64,000 nt of DNA from Oscillospiraceae bacterium (GTDB lineage Bacteria > Bacillota > Clostridia > Oscillospirales > Oscillospiraceae), in contig JAAWQX010000003.1 in the NCBI GenBank assembly GCA_022800755.1, positions 1 through 64,000 of the forward strand, read 5' to 3'. This document shows positions 24,991-33,770 of this stretch, one piece after another. The notes under the pieces were generated by a model, which saw only the letters and a list, made by a program, of their open reading frames with translations, searched no databases and had not been told where the DNA came from. Position 1 is the stretch's first letter, and each line of letters begins with the position of its first letter. The position numbers and the translations under genes are program-made.

Positions 24991-26216
24991 AAGCACAGCG
25001 CCTCCTTGATGGCTTTTGCGGTCTCCTCCACGCCGACGCAGTCGAACGTATACTCGCCCCACGCCTCATACAGCGGCCGCCGCCGCTCATACAGTGCGGC
25101 GACACCGTGCTTTTGCGACATCGGCCGCCCGTCGCTGGGCAGGTCCTCCACGTTTCGCCGCAGCAGCACCGTGACGCTGTTTTGCCGCAGCAAGGGCAAA
25201 TTCTCTTCCCGAGTCACCACCCCGCCCCCGGTAGCGATCACACACCCGCTCTCCTTGGACACATCCCGCAGCACCGCCGTCTCGATTTTCCGAAACGCAT
25301 CTTCGCCGTCCTGCGCAAAAATATCCTGAATAGACTTCCCCCCCGCATACTGCGGGATCAAATCGTCGCAGTCCACGAATTTCCGCCCGGTCAACGCCGC
25401 CAGTGTCCGGCCGATGGTCGTTTTTCCGCTGCCAGCCATGCCGATGAGTGCAATATTCATTTCTTGCCGTGCAATTTGGGCGCGAATGGGGTCGATGACA
25501 GCGTCATCGATTTGCACATTCCGGAAAATTTCCGAGGCCCGCTTGGCCTGCGCCACCAGCATCCCCAGACCGTTCACCGCCGCGGCGCCCTTGTCTGCCG
25601 CCTGCCGTAAAAACTCCGTGACACTGGGGTTGTACACCAAATCGAACGCCGCCTCCAGACGTTCAAAGCCCGCCAGATCCGCCACGCTTTCGCCGTTTTT
25701 GGGGTACATCCCCACTGGGGTGGCGTTCACTAAAATTTGCGCGTCATAATGCCGGAAGAGGTTCTGAAAATTGTTTTCTCCCCGCCGGGACACGGTCACG
25801 ATCTCCCCGGCGCCCAAATCCCGCAGAACCGCGCGCACCGTAGGGGCTACGCCGCCGTTGCCGAACACTATGCACTTTTTCCCCGCCGCTGAAACGCCGG
25901 AGCTGCGTACTGTGTACAAAAAGCCGTAATAATCCGTATTGTCCCCGTACAATGTGCCGTCTTCCCGGTGCACGATGGTATTCACGCTGCCGATCTCCGC
26001 CGCCTGGGGAGATAGGGCGGCGCAGTAGGGAATGACCGCCTTTTTATAAGGGATCGTCACATTGATTGCCCGGAACTCCCCTGTTTTCAGGAACTTCTCT
26101 AACCGCTCCGGCGGGACCTCGAACAACTCGTAATCATACCCGCCGATGGCTTTATGGATCTGGGGCGAAAAGCTGTGCCCCAGATGCTCGCCCAATAGTC
26201 CGTACCGCTCCATCAT
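24987..26216 (-). CDS. aroE-aroK: Bifunctional shikimate dehydrogenase-shikimate kinase
   Basis: A 409-residue fusion of two consecutive pathway enzymes. Residues 1-250 are AroE: GHSFSPQIHK (shikimate binding), INVTIPYKK with catalytic Lys, GDNTDYYGF with catalytic Asp, and the NADP loop FGNGGVAPTV. Residues 252-409 are AroK: Walker A GMAGSGKTT, DCDD (magnesium and shikimate), GGGVV and the LID region RRNVEDLPSDGRP. Both domains keep their catalytic residues, so both activities are expected. The domains join without a long linker. Four-base overlaps with pheA and aroQ indicate translational coupling. Confidence 0.95.
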   Translation of the reverse strand: MMERYGLLGEHLGHSFSPQIHKAIGGYDYELFEVPPERLEKFLKTGEFRAINVTIPYKKAVIPYCAALSPQAAEIGSVNTIVHREDGTLYGDNTDYYGFLYTVRSSGVSAAGKKCIVFGNGGVAPTVRAVLRDLGAGEIVTVSRRGENNFQNLFRHYDAQILVNATPVGMYPKNGESVADLAGFERLEAAFDLVYNPSVTEFLRQAADKGAAAVNGLGMLVAQAKRASEIFRNVQIDDAVIDPIRAQIARQEMNIALIGMAGSGKTTIGRTLAALTGRKFVDCDDLIPQYAGGKSIQDIFAQDGEDAFRKIETAVLRDVSKESGCVIATGGGVVTREENLPLLRQNSVTVLLRRNVEDLPSDGRPMSQKHGVAALYERRRPLYEAWGEYTFDCVGVEETAKAIKEALCL

Positions 26217-27355
26217 ACCAACTCCGAATAGCTGCCGAAATAGCGGAATTCCTCACACATATCCTCCAATTCGCTGATGACTTGCACAAATTCGGGAGAA
26301 TACAGCGGCGTGTCAAAATCGAAGTACATCATGTACTCGAAATCCCGGTCGGGGATGGGCCGGCTTTCCAGTTTCTGCAAATTGATGCCCAAAGCGAAGA
26401 ACCGGGACAGCACCTTGAACAGAGAACCGGGCCGGTGGGCCACCACGCACATGATGCTGGTGCGGTCAGCGCCGGGGTAGATTTCCAGGTTCTTGGAGAT
26501 ACAAATGAACCGGGTATAATTGTTTCCCTTATCCTGCACACTGGCCGACAGGCAATCCAGCCCGTACAGGCTGGCGCAGGAATGGGACGACAGCGCCGCC
26601 ACGTCCGTCCGGTCGGATTCCGCCACCATCTTCGCGGCGATGGCTGTATTCTCCACCACCGTCACTTTCACATGGGGCAAAGTCTTGAGGAAGCCCGCGC
26701 ACTGGTTGATGGCCTGCTCGTGGGAAAAAATCTCCTTGATATCCTCCCGCTTCACGCCCGGCTTTGCCAGCAGGCTGTGGTCGATCTTCAGCCGCACAGA
26801 GCGCGCTACATAGCAGTTATGCTGGGCCATCAGGTCATAAATGCGGTTCACCGACCCGGCGGTACTGTTTTCAATGGGCAAAATGCCATATTCGCACATG
26901 CCGTTTTCAATGGCGGAGAACACGCCCTCAAAATTGTTGAAATACATGATATTCGGCGTATTGAACAGCTTCTCGCAGGCGATTTGGGAGTACGCCCCCT
27001 CCACGCCCTGACAGGCCACGATGGGGAACTGAGGAAACTGTTTGGGCGTATGCTCAATAGCGTCGGTGATACGCTGGGCCAGGTCGGAGGTCTTGTTCAT
27101 CACCTGCATCTGATGGGTGCTGCTGAGTTCAAACAGCGTGGAAAACAGCATCAGCGCCCCGGTGCGCAGGCTGGGATCCACCTGTCCGGCAACCTCTACC
27201 AGCTTTTTCCGCTCCCGCTCCGGGTCGTAGATCGCCTTCCCCACCGACTGCTTGTACGCGGCGATGCCCTCGGAAATCTCCATACGCTTGGTATATAACT
27301 CGATGATCTGTTTGTCCACGCCGTCGATCTGGGCGCGCAGTTCGTTAATATCCAT
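26213..27355 (-). CDS. pheA: Bifunctional chorismate mutase-prephenate dehydratase
   Basis: Phenylalanine branch enzyme of 380 residues. Residues 1-90 are an AroQ-type chorismate mutase (LRAQIDGVDKQIIELYTKRM), residues 110-285 prephenate dehydratase (ILPIENSTAGSV; NYTRFICISK with the catalytic Thr-Arg-Phe), and residues 295-375 an ACT regulatory domain (GSLFKVLSRFFALGINLQ, ESRP). The ESRP motif predicts feedback inhibition by phenylalanine. GGAGGAG lies 7 nt before the ATG; the stop overlaps aroEK. Confidence 0.96.
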   Translation of the reverse strand: MDINELRAQIDGVDKQIIELYTKRMEISEGIAAYKQSVGKAIYDPERERKKLVEVAGQVDPSLRTGALMLFSTLFELSSTHQMQVMNKTSDLAQRITDAIEHTPKQFPQFPIVACQGVEGAYSQIACEKLFNTPNIMYFNNFEGVFSAIENGMCEYGILPIENSTAGSVNRIYDLMAQHNCYVARSVRLKIDHSLLAKPGVKREDIKEIFSHEQAINQCAGFLKTLPHVKVTVVENTAIAAKMVAESDRTDVAALSSHSCASLYGLDCLSASVQDKGNNYTRFICISKNLEIYPGADRTSIMCVVAHRPGSLFKVLSRFFALGINLQKLESRPIPDRDFEYMMYFDFDTPLYSPEFVQVISELEDMCEEFRYFGSYSELV

Positions 27356-27368
27356 GATTCACTCCTCC

Positions 27369-28346
27369 TCAAATTCCAATCAATTCCATCGTCGCCAGGG
27401 CCGCCGCGGCTTCAATCACCGGCATAGCCCGTTTTACGATACAGGGGTCATGCCGCCCGGTGATGACCAGCGTTTCATCCGTCCCCCGGGACAGGCTCAC
27501 GGTCTGCTGCTCCTGGGCAATAGACGGCGTGGGCCGGATCACGATCTCAAAGGTCACGGGCATTCCGTTGGTGATGCCGCCGTTGATGCCCCCGGCGTGG
27601 TTGGTACGGGTCTTGACCGCGCCGCCGTCCATATAAAACGGGTCGTTGGCCTCGCTGCCCCGCATGGACGCGAATCCAAAACCCGCGCCAAAAGCGACGC
27701 CCTTCACCGCCGGGACCGCGAACAGGTGCTTGGCGAAAATGCCCTCGGCGTTTTCCCCCAGATCGGGAGCGCCGAACCCGGCAGGCATCCCGGACACGGC
27801 GCAGGCGATACATCCGCCCACACTGTCGCCGTCGTCCCGCGCCGCCAGAATGATGTCGTCCACCTGCCGGTCCGTGGGGTCTTTCACGCCCCCCAGCATG
27901 GAGATCCGGGACGAGACCGTGATGCCCCGTTCCGCCAAAATCTGCTTCGCGACCGCCCCGGCAAACACCAGCGGAGCCGTGAGCCGCCCGGAAAAATGTC
28001 CGCCGCCGCGGTAGTCATTGTACCCGGCATACCGCACAAAACCCGCATAGTCGCCGTGTCCGGGCCGGGGCAGGTCTTTCAGCTTGGAGTAGTCTCCGCT
28101 GCGGGTATCCGTGTTGCGGATGATGGCCGCCAGCGGCGTGCCTGTTGTTTTCCCTTCAAATACGCCGGACAAGATCTCCGGCACGTCCGGTTCCTTCCTG
28201 GCGGTGGAGGTCCGGTCCTTTCCCGGCGCACGGCGGGCCATTTCCGCGCCGATGGCGTCTATGTCCAGCAAAACGCCGGAGGGCAGTCCGCTCACCACCA
28301 CGCCGATGGCGGGGCCGTGAGATTCGCCAAACACGGTATAAGTCAT
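27369..28346 (-). CDS. aroC: Chorismate synthase
   Basis: Final shikimate pathway enzyme, needing reduced FMN. The chosen product has 325 residues, shorter than the roughly 350-390 typical of the family. Signatures GESHGPAIGVVVSGLPSG, DLPRPGHGDYAG and RGGGHFSGRLTAP are intact, as is the C-terminal DPCIVKRAMPVIEAAAA. ATG 28346 overlaps the aroA stop by four bases and follows GGAGGTG; the longer open frame upstream is antisense-free overlap with aroA and lacks family similarity. Confidence 0.95.
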   Translation of the reverse strand: MTYTVFGESHGPAIGVVVSGLPSGVLLDIDAIGAEMARRAPGKDRTSTARKEPDVPEILSGVFEGKTTGTPLAAIIRNTDTRSGDYSKLKDLPRPGHGDYAGFVRYAGYNDYRGGGHFSGRLTAPLVFAGAVAKQILAERGITVSSRISMLGGVKDPTDRQVDDIILAARDDGDSVGGCIACAVSGMPAGFGAPDLGENAEGIFAKHLFAVPAVKGVAFGAGFGFASMRGSEANDPFYMDGGAVKTRTNHAGGINGGITNGMPVTFEIVIRPTPSIAQEQQTVSLSRGTDETLVITGRHDPCIVKRAMPVIEAAAALATMELIGI

Positions 28347-29524
28347 TCCCGCACCTCCAACTGCCCGCCTAGGGCCTTGTAATCGTCCCAAAAGCCGGGA
28401 TAAGATTTCCGCACGCACTCCGCACCCAGCACCGTGACCGGCGCGGCGCACACCGTAGCGGCCACCGCGGCCATCATGGCAATGCGGTGGTCATTGAAGC
28501 TGTCCACCGCCGCGCCGCCTTTCAAGCGGTCCTGCCCGGCGATCCGCAGACCGTCCGGCAGTTCCGCAATATCCGCGCCCAGTGCGCGGAGCACCTGCGT
28601 CACCGCCGACAGTCTGTCGCTCTCCTTGATCCGCAGTCGCGCAGCGTTCACGATCCGCATTTCGCCCTGCCGGACCGCCGCCATCACCGCCAACGGCGGC
28701 ACCAGGTCAGGGCAGCCTGACACATCGATCGCAACATCCCCCGGCTTCGCCAGCCGCCAGTACAGTTCCGCTACCACCCGGTCACCCTGGGCGGAGTTGG
28801 GGTCCATTCCCGCGACCTCCACGGCGTTCCCCAAAAATGCCGCCGCATACCAGAATCCGGCCTGGGACCAGTCCGCTTCGATGGTCATATCCACCGCCGT
28901 GAACCGCTGCTTTCCCGGCACCTGGAACCGCTCATATCCTTCGTTCTCCACCTTAACGCCGAATCGTTCCAGCACATCCAGCGTCATCGCCACATAATCC
29001 CGGCTCTCCAACGGAGAAGTCAGAACGATCTCCGAATCCCCATCCAGCAGCGGCAGGGCATACAAAAGCCCCGTCACAAACTGGCTGGACACATCGCCGG
29101 GCAGGCGGTAAATTCCGGGGAGCAGGGTACCTTTTACCGTCAGGACCCCGTACAACTGATCGTAAAAAATACCCTTTTCGTCGAATATATCAAAATACGG
29201 CTTCTGCGGCCGGTCCATCAGCCGGCCCTGCCCGGTAAAGTGTCCGCCGCCCCGCAGAGCCAGGGCGACCGGGATCAAAAACCGCAGCGTAGAACCGGAT
29301 TCCCCGCAGTCCAGCATGGGCAAGCCGTCACAGGGCGCGCCTGGGTCTTTCAAGGCCGCGCAGCACCGTTTTGTGGCTTCAATGTCCTGGGACTGGGATA
29401 GGTTGCGTAAATCGCCCACGCCCTGGGACAGCATCATCGCCAGCACCGCCCGGTGGGCCTGGCTTTTCGATGGCGGCGGGGTGATACGCCCCGCAAGGGG
29501 GGCAGGCGTGATGGTCACATCCAT
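28343..29524 (-). CDS. aroA: 5-Enolpyruvylshikimate-3-phosphate synthase
   Basis: Sixth shikimate step, 393 residues (somewhat short for the family, which is about 425). Substrate loops PPPSKSQAHRA, GESGSTLRFL, RIKESDRL and FNDHRIAMM carry the essential Lys, Arg, Asp and Glu residues. The glyphosate-relevant loop reads LDCGESGSTLRF, with Gly-Glu-Ser in place of the class I GNAGTA; such variants occur in class II enzymes. ATG 29524 has GGAGG 7 nt upstream and overlaps aroB by ten bases. Confidence 0.95.
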   Translation of the reverse strand: MDVTITPAPLAGRITPPPSKSQAHRAVLAMMLSQGVGDLRNLSQSQDIEATKRCCAALKDPGAPCDGLPMLDCGESGSTLRFLIPVALALRGGGHFTGQGRLMDRPQKPYFDIFDEKGIFYDQLYGVLTVKGTLLPGIYRLPGDVSSQFVTGLLYALPLLDGDSEIVLTSPLESRDYVAMTLDVLERFGVKVENEGYERFQVPGKQRFTAVDMTIEADWSQAGFWYAAAFLGNAVEVAGMDPNSAQGDRVVAELYWRLAKPGDVAIDVSGCPDLVPPLAVMAAVRQGEMRIVNAARLRIKESDRLSAVTQVLRALGADIAELPDGLRIAGQDRLKGGAAVDSFNDHRIAMMAAVAATVCAAPVTVLGAECVRKSYPGFWDDYKALGGQLEVRE

Positions 29525-30582
29525 GTCTGATCCTCCAAAGCCGGACACAGGAACGCTCTCATTTCCTCCACCGGCAGTTTTTCCAATCTGCATTTCCCGA
29601 TCGCTTCCGGGAGCACCAAGGTGATACTGTTTCCCGCACGTTTTTTATCGCTGCGCATGGCGGACAGCAGTTCCTCCGCCGCAAACTTGGTCGATACCGG
29701 CAATCCATACTGCCGCAGCAACGCAAACATCTCGTCCACACAGGCTTTTTCGCAGATGCCCACCAGGTAAGCCGCCTTTGTGATAAGCGCCATTCCGATG
29801 GCCACAGCCCTGCCATGGGACACGGCAAAGTCCGAACACTTCTCAACCGCGTGCCCGATGGTATGCCCGAAATTCAGCAATCCCCGCACGCCGGTGTCAA
29901 ACTCGTCCTGCTGCACCACGTCCCGCTTGATCTCCACGCACCGGGCGATCACCATCTCAAGCTGGGGCCGGATGGGGGCTTTGAGCCGCTCAAACAGTCC
30001 CTCGGACCAGATGACCCCGTATTTGATGACCTCGGCGCAGCCGTCTGTGAAAACGTCTTCCGGTAGTGTATTTAATGTATCATAGTCGCACAGCACCAAA
30101 CTGGGCTGGTAAAAGGCCCCTGCCAGATTTTTCCCCGCAGGCAGGTCGATGGCCGTTTTGCCGCCCACGGAGGAATCCACCGCCGCCAAAAGCGTAGTAG
30201 GTATTTGCACATAATGGACGCCCCGCTGATACGTCGCCGCCGCGAAGCCCGCCAGATCCCCCGTCACGCCGCCGCCCAAAGCCACGATACAGTCAGACCG
30301 GGTCAGTCCGTTTTCCGCCAGCGCGTTCAGCAGAGAAAAATACGTCTGTGCCGTTTTGGAGCGCTCCCCGTGGGGGTACACGAACCGGCAGACCCGGAAC
30401 CCCGCGGCCTCCAAACTGCCCTGCACCCCGTCGGCGTACAATCCATTCACAATATCGCCGCAAACCAGCATCACCGCTTCGCCGCCGCAGACCTGCCGCA
30501 CCACTTCCCCGGCCCCGCGCAGCAACCCGGAGCCTATGCGCACTTCATATTCTCTTGACGCCTTAACGGGAACGGTAGTCAA
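29515..30582 (-). CDS. aroB: 3-Dehydroquinate synthase
   Basis: Second shikimate step, 355 residues. Motifs GGGVTGDLAGFAAATYQRG (NAD site), IPTTLLAAVDSSVGGKTAID, EVIKYGVI and NFGHTIGHAVE supply NAD, substrate and zinc ligands. Translation begins at a TTG codon (30582), supported by GAGGTGG 7-8 nt upstream; no ATG is in place. It overlaps tyrA by 20 bases, so expression relies on coupling. Confidence 0.95.
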   Translation of the reverse strand: MTTVPVKASREYEVRIGSGLLRGAGEVVRQVCGGEAVMLVCGDIVNGLYADGVQGSLEAAGFRVCRFVYPHGERSKTAQTYFSLLNALAENGLTRSDCIVALGGGVTGDLAGFAAATYQRGVHYVQIPTTLLAAVDSSVGGKTAIDLPAGKNLAGAFYQPSLVLCDYDTLNTLPEDVFTDGCAEVIKYGVIWSEGLFERLKAPIRPQLEMVIARCVEIKRDVVQQDEFDTGVRGLLNFGHTIGHAVEKCSDFAVSHGRAVAIGMALITKAAYLVGICEKACVDEMFALLRQYGLPVSTKFAAEELLSAMRSDKKRAGNSITLVLPEAIGKCRLEKLPVEEMRAFLCPALEDQTWM

Positions 30583-31426
30583 TGTGATCCACCTCTTCTT
30601 TCATCAGCCGCCCCTCCCGCAGCAGCACCTCCAGACCCGCCTGGTCCCGATTCGCCAGCGCCGCCCGGTATTGGGCGAGGTTCTCCATAAAAATATCAAG
30701 TTCTTTGAGCAGATAGTCCTGATTTTCCAGAAACAGTTCCGCCCACATCGTCTCATTGAGCCACGCAACGCGAGTCATATCCTTATAGCTCCCCGCGGAA
30801 TAGCCCTTGTGCTCCCGGGCGGCGGGACTTTTCACAAAGGCGTTGGACACCACATGAGCCATCTGGGACGAAAACGCGATCATCGCGTCGTGCTTTTCCG
30901 CCGTAGTAATGGTCACCCGCCCGAACTTGCAGGGCGCCAGCATGGATTTGACCCGGTCAAAAAATTCGATGTCGTCAAACTGTTCCGGCACCAAGATCAT
31001 GGCCGCGTCCTTGTACATGCTCGCCCTGGAATACTTATACCCGGAAAACTGCGTGCCCGCCATGGGATGCCCGCCCACAAACGTGAAGCCGTGGGCCCGG
31101 GCGATGGGAAAACAGGCCTCGCACACATCCCGCTTCGTCCCGCATGTATCGATCACCAGGGTATGGGCTTTGATATGCGGCGCCATTTTCTTTAAATAGT
31201 CGATCGTCGCCTGTGGATACAGCGCGATGATGACCAAATCGCAGCCGCCGATGGAACTTTCCGTCAGTTCCCCGTCTGCCACGCCGCCCATTTTCGCCAT
31301 CTCCAGCGTGTCTTTACTGCGGTTCCAGGCCAACACCCGATGCCCCGCTTCCTTGTATGCCTTAGCAAAGCTGCCGCCCATCAATCCCAGGCCCACAACG
31401 CCTACCGTCATAAAATCGTCCGCCAT
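30563..31426 (-). CDS. tyrA: Prephenate dehydrogenase
   Basis: Tyrosine branch enzyme, 287 residues, monofunctional. Rossmann loop GLGLMGGSFAKAYKEAGH (residues 11-28), then the family's GGHPMAGTQFSGY with the catalytic His. No ACT domain is present after residue 280, so feedback by tyrosine through that route is not expected. GAGAGGTT at the end of aroF provides the ribosome binding site, 8 nt from the ATG. Confidence 0.94.
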   Translation of the reverse strand: MADDFMTVGVVGLGLMGGSFAKAYKEAGHRVLAWNRSKDTLEMAKMGGVADGELTESSIGGCDLVIIALYPQATIDYLKKMAPHIKAHTLVIDTCGTKRDVCEACFPIARAHGFTFVGGHPMAGTQFSGYKYSRASMYKDAAMILVPEQFDDIEFFDRVKSMLAPCKFGRVTITTAEKHDAMIAFSSQMAHVVSNAFVKSPAAREHKGYSAGSYKDMTRVAWLNETMWAELFLENQDYLLKELDIFMENLAQYRAALANRDQAGLEVLLREGRLMKEEVDHIDYRSR

Positions 31427-31429
31427 GGC

Positions 31430-32437
31430 TTAACCTCTCAACGCCGCCAGCACCTTGCCCACCGACGCCGTCACCTGGTCGAACTGGTCCGGGGTCAAAG
31501 ACTGTGCGCCGTCGCACTTGGCCCGGGGGGGATCGTTATGCACCTCGATCATCAGTCCGTCCGCGCCCACAGCCGCCGCGCCCAGCGCCATGGTGGGCAC
31601 CATGCGGGACAGTCCCGTGGCGTGGCTGGGGTCCACGATGATGGGCAGGTGGCTCAATTCATGCACCGCCGCCACCGCGGACAGGTCCAGGGTATTCCGG
31701 GTGTAGGTCTCATAGGTGCGGATGCCCCGTTCGCAGAGGATGACATTGTGGTTGCCGCCCGCCATGATGTACTCCGCGCTCATCAGCCACTCCTGAATGG
31801 TGTTGGCCAAGCCCCGCTTGAGCAAAATCGGCTTATCGCTGTGGCCGATCTCCTTGAGCAGTTCAAAGTTCTGCATATTCCGCGCACCGATCTGGATAAT
31901 GTCCACATCGCCGAACAGGTCAATGTGCTTAATATCCATCAACTCTGTCACGATAGGCAATCCGGTCTCTTTTTTCGCTTCCATCAGCAGCCGGATGCCC
32001 TCTTCCCCCATGCCCTGGAAGGCGTAAGGCGAGGTCCGCGGCTTAAACGCGCCGCCACGGAGGATCTGCGCGCCTGCAGCCTTGACCCGCTGGGCGCAGT
32101 AGATGATCTGCTCCTCGCTCTCCACAGAGCACGGCCCCGCCATGTAAACGAAATTCCCTCCGCCGATCTTCACGCCGTTTTTCAGCGTGACGACGGTGTC
32201 GTCCGGATGGAACTTGCGGTTGGCCTGTTTGAAAGGCTCGGACACCCGCTTCACGGAATCCACGATATCCAGGGCTTCTACCAACTCGGTGTCGATCTTG
32301 CTCACATCGCCCACCAAGCCGATGATGGTCACATCCGTACCCTGGGACACATCCGGTTCCACGCCCTTGGCTTTGAACCAATTGGTCAAATTTTCAATTT
32401 GCTGTTCGGAAGCACCGCGTTTGACGACTACGATCAT
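31430..32437 (-). CDS. aroF: 3-Deoxy-7-phosphoheptulonate synthase (DAHP synthase, type I-beta)
   Basis: First committed step, condensing PEP and erythrose-4-phosphate; 335 residues. Residues 1-70 are the ferredoxin-like N-terminal domain found in Thermotoga-type enzymes, which usually confers Phe/Tyr feedback. The barrel follows with GPCSVES, FKPRTSPYAFQG, LLKRGLA and VDPSHATG. The start at 32437 follows GGGAGGAAA; an in-frame ATG at 32464 falls inside the attenuator hairpin and is rejected. It is the first full gene of the operon, just downstream of a Phe/Tyr leader peptide and terminator. Confidence 0.96.
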   Translation of the reverse strand: MIVVVKRGASEQQIENLTNWFKAKGVEPDVSQGTDVTIIGLVGDVSKIDTELVEALDIVDSVKRVSEPFKQANRKFHPDDTVVTLKNGVKIGGGNFVYMAGPCSVESEEQIIYCAQRVKAAGAQILRGGAFKPRTSPYAFQGMGEEGIRLLMEAKKETGLPIVTELMDIKHIDLFGDVDIIQIGARNMQNFELLKEIGHSDKPILLKRGLANTIQEWLMSAEYIMAGGNHNVILCERGIRTYETYTRNTLDLSAVAAVHELSHLPIIVDPSHATGLSRMVPTMALGAAAVGADGLMIEVHNDPPRAKCDGAQSLTPDQFDQVTASVGKVLAALRG

Positions 32438-32454
32438 ATCAATTTCCTCCCAAG

Positions 32455-32492
32455 AAAAAATCAAGCCGCACAGCGATCATGCTGTACGGCTT
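32455..32492 (-). terminator. Attenuator terminator before aroF
   Basis: On the minus strand a 12-bp stem AAGCCGTACAGC / GCUGUGCGGCUU (one U-G pair) with a 6-nt loop is followed by GATTTTTTC, ending 18 nt before the aroF start. Its 5' arm and loop can alternatively pair with the end of the leader-peptide gene (32522-32536), forming a 13-pair antiterminator with one bulge. Confidence 0.8.
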
Positions 32493-32518
32493 TTTGTTGT
32501 TCCTATTACGCCCGTATT

Positions 32519-32599
32519 TTATGCAGCACAAATCGCTATTACTTTGTTTTTGGTAAAGTAATAGGTAAAATATGCGTACACAAAATTGACGAACTTCAT
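32519..32599 (-). CDS. Phe/Tyr-rich leader peptide of the aromatic operon
   Basis: A 26-codon gene, too short for usual gene finding. It starts at ATG 32599 after AAAAAGGAGTC and stops at TAA 32519-32521. Residues 1-15 contain four Phe (3, 6, 11, 15) and four Tyr (8, 10, 13, 14). The tract YFTYYFT sits in the 5' arm of a 10-bp hairpin (32555-32564 with 32536-32545). The stop codon lies so that a ribosome reaching it covers the antiterminator's left arm. This is the classic plan of ribosome-mediated attenuation, as in pheL and pheST leaders of Proteobacteria. Function is inferred; all elements are directly visible. Confidence 0.75.
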   Translation of the reverse strand: MKFVNFVYAYFTYYFTKNKVIAICAA

Positions 32600-32631
32600 A
32601 AACAAAAGACTCCTTTTTGAATCTTGCAAAT

Positions 32632-32660
32632 AAGATACACCCATTTTCCCGGTTTGTCAA
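32632..32660 (-). promoter_or_regulatory. Promoter of the aromatic amino acid operon
   Basis: On the minus strand consensus TTGACA (32655-32660), 17-bp spacer, TATCTT (32632-32637). Transcription would start some 25 nt before the leader-peptide ATG. Confidence 0.8.
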
Positions 32661-32711
32661 CAACTTTATTCCTTTAAACTGAGAAAATTTTTCCACCGCC
32701 CACAATTGCCC

Positions 32712-33770
32712 TTATTGCAGTTCAATATTCGCCACTTTCCAGCCATTGTCGGTCTGGGTCAGGATGATTTTCATTATATTGTCAGTCTGCCCGCCAGAAG
32801 AATCGCGCAATACGTACCGCGCCTCCAGCGTCGCGGCGCAGCCGTAGTAATGGAGCTTGTCCGCGACCAGTTCCGACATGGTCGCCGTCACGCCATGGAC
32901 CCAGCTCATGCCGTCCATGGACGCAGTCATGCGCTCATATAAACTGCCCCCCGGAACCATATAGCTTTGCACCTGTCCCGGTCCCTCCACCGCATGGGAG
33001 GTATAGGCCACATAGGCCCGGACAAAATCCTGCGCGTAGCTATGCAGTTGCTCGGACAACTCCACGCCGCACTGCTGCGTCACGGTAAACACACCAGGGT
33101 CGGATTCGTCCCATGACAGCCAGTATTCCCCGCTGTCAGAGAGCAATTTCACATCCGGGACGGAAAATGCCGTAAAGCTGTAATTGGCCCAAGTGGGCAG
33201 TTCCGCGAGTTCCGAAACATAGGGCGACAGTTCCTCAGGCACGCCCCGCCGCACGTCGCAGTTTTCCTCGCTCAGCGTCACGCCGTTCACCGCCATCGCC
33301 GCGCCCTCCGGGGCAGAGACCGTGTATTCCGTGCCGAACTGCGCCAAATTCAGCGCCGATTCTCCCACAGCCCAGCGGGAAAAGCCAAAGCTCATCAATC
33401 CGCCGCCACGCGCAACCAGCCGCACGGTGCCCAACTCCGTTTCCCCCACCCGGACCGTATAGACCGGCGTTTCCTGGGTAAATTCTCCCGGTGTCTTCCG
33501 GTAACTGAATTCGCCCGACAGCCGCTCTTCCAGCGCCGCAGTGCGAGCTTCCGGCGTTTCCAGTTCCGAACGCTCATTTTCCGCAAAGTTTCCAATCGAC
33601 CGCGCCACTGTCACTGGCAACTCCTGCGCCACATACCGTGCCATCACGCCCTCCGGCCGGGAGCGCTCATAGGCCGCGATGTACTGCCAAAACACGCCCA
33701 GCCCCACAAAAATCAACACCACCATGGTAATGACATAGATGAGCAGACCTTTCAAAAAACCGTTTTTCAC
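32712..33770 (-). CDS. Membrane-anchored extracellular protein, unknown
   Basis: A 352-residue protein with an uncleaved N-terminal membrane anchor (residues 8-30, LIYVITMVVLIFVGLGVFWQYI) and a large outside part rich in beta-strands. The C-terminal 120 residues resemble a small NTF2-like or SnoaL-like fold by pattern only (helix, then YYGCAATLEARYVLRD and DNGWKVANIELQ strands). No named family recognised. Translation starts at GTG 33770, overlapping the upstream phosphodiester-glycosidase gene by four bases with AAGGAGGGG as ribosome binding site, so the two products are made together. Confidence 0.7.
   Translation of the reverse strand: MKNGFLKGLLIYVITMVVLIFVGLGVFWQYIAAYERSRPEGVMARYVAQELPVTVARSIGNFAENERSELETPEARTAALEERLSGEFSYRKTPGEFTQETPVYTVRVGETELGTVRLVARGGGLMSFGFSRWAVGESALNLAQFGTEYTVSAPEGAAMAVNGVTLSEENCDVRRGVPEELSPYVSELAELPTWANYSFTAFSVPDVKLLSDSGEYWLSWDESDPGVFTVTQQCGVELSEQLHSYAQDFVRAYVAYTSHAVEGPGQVQSYMVPGGSLYERMTASMDGMSWVHGVTATMSELVADKLHYYGCAATLEARYVLRDSSGGQTDNIMKIILTQTDNGWKVANIELQ

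Noticed and set aside
32438-32700. T-box riboswitch in the aromatic operon leader
   Set aside because: No T-box consensus (AGGGUGGNACCGCG-like) or specifier stem is present; the short Phe/Tyr peptide gene with alternative hairpins explains the leader better.
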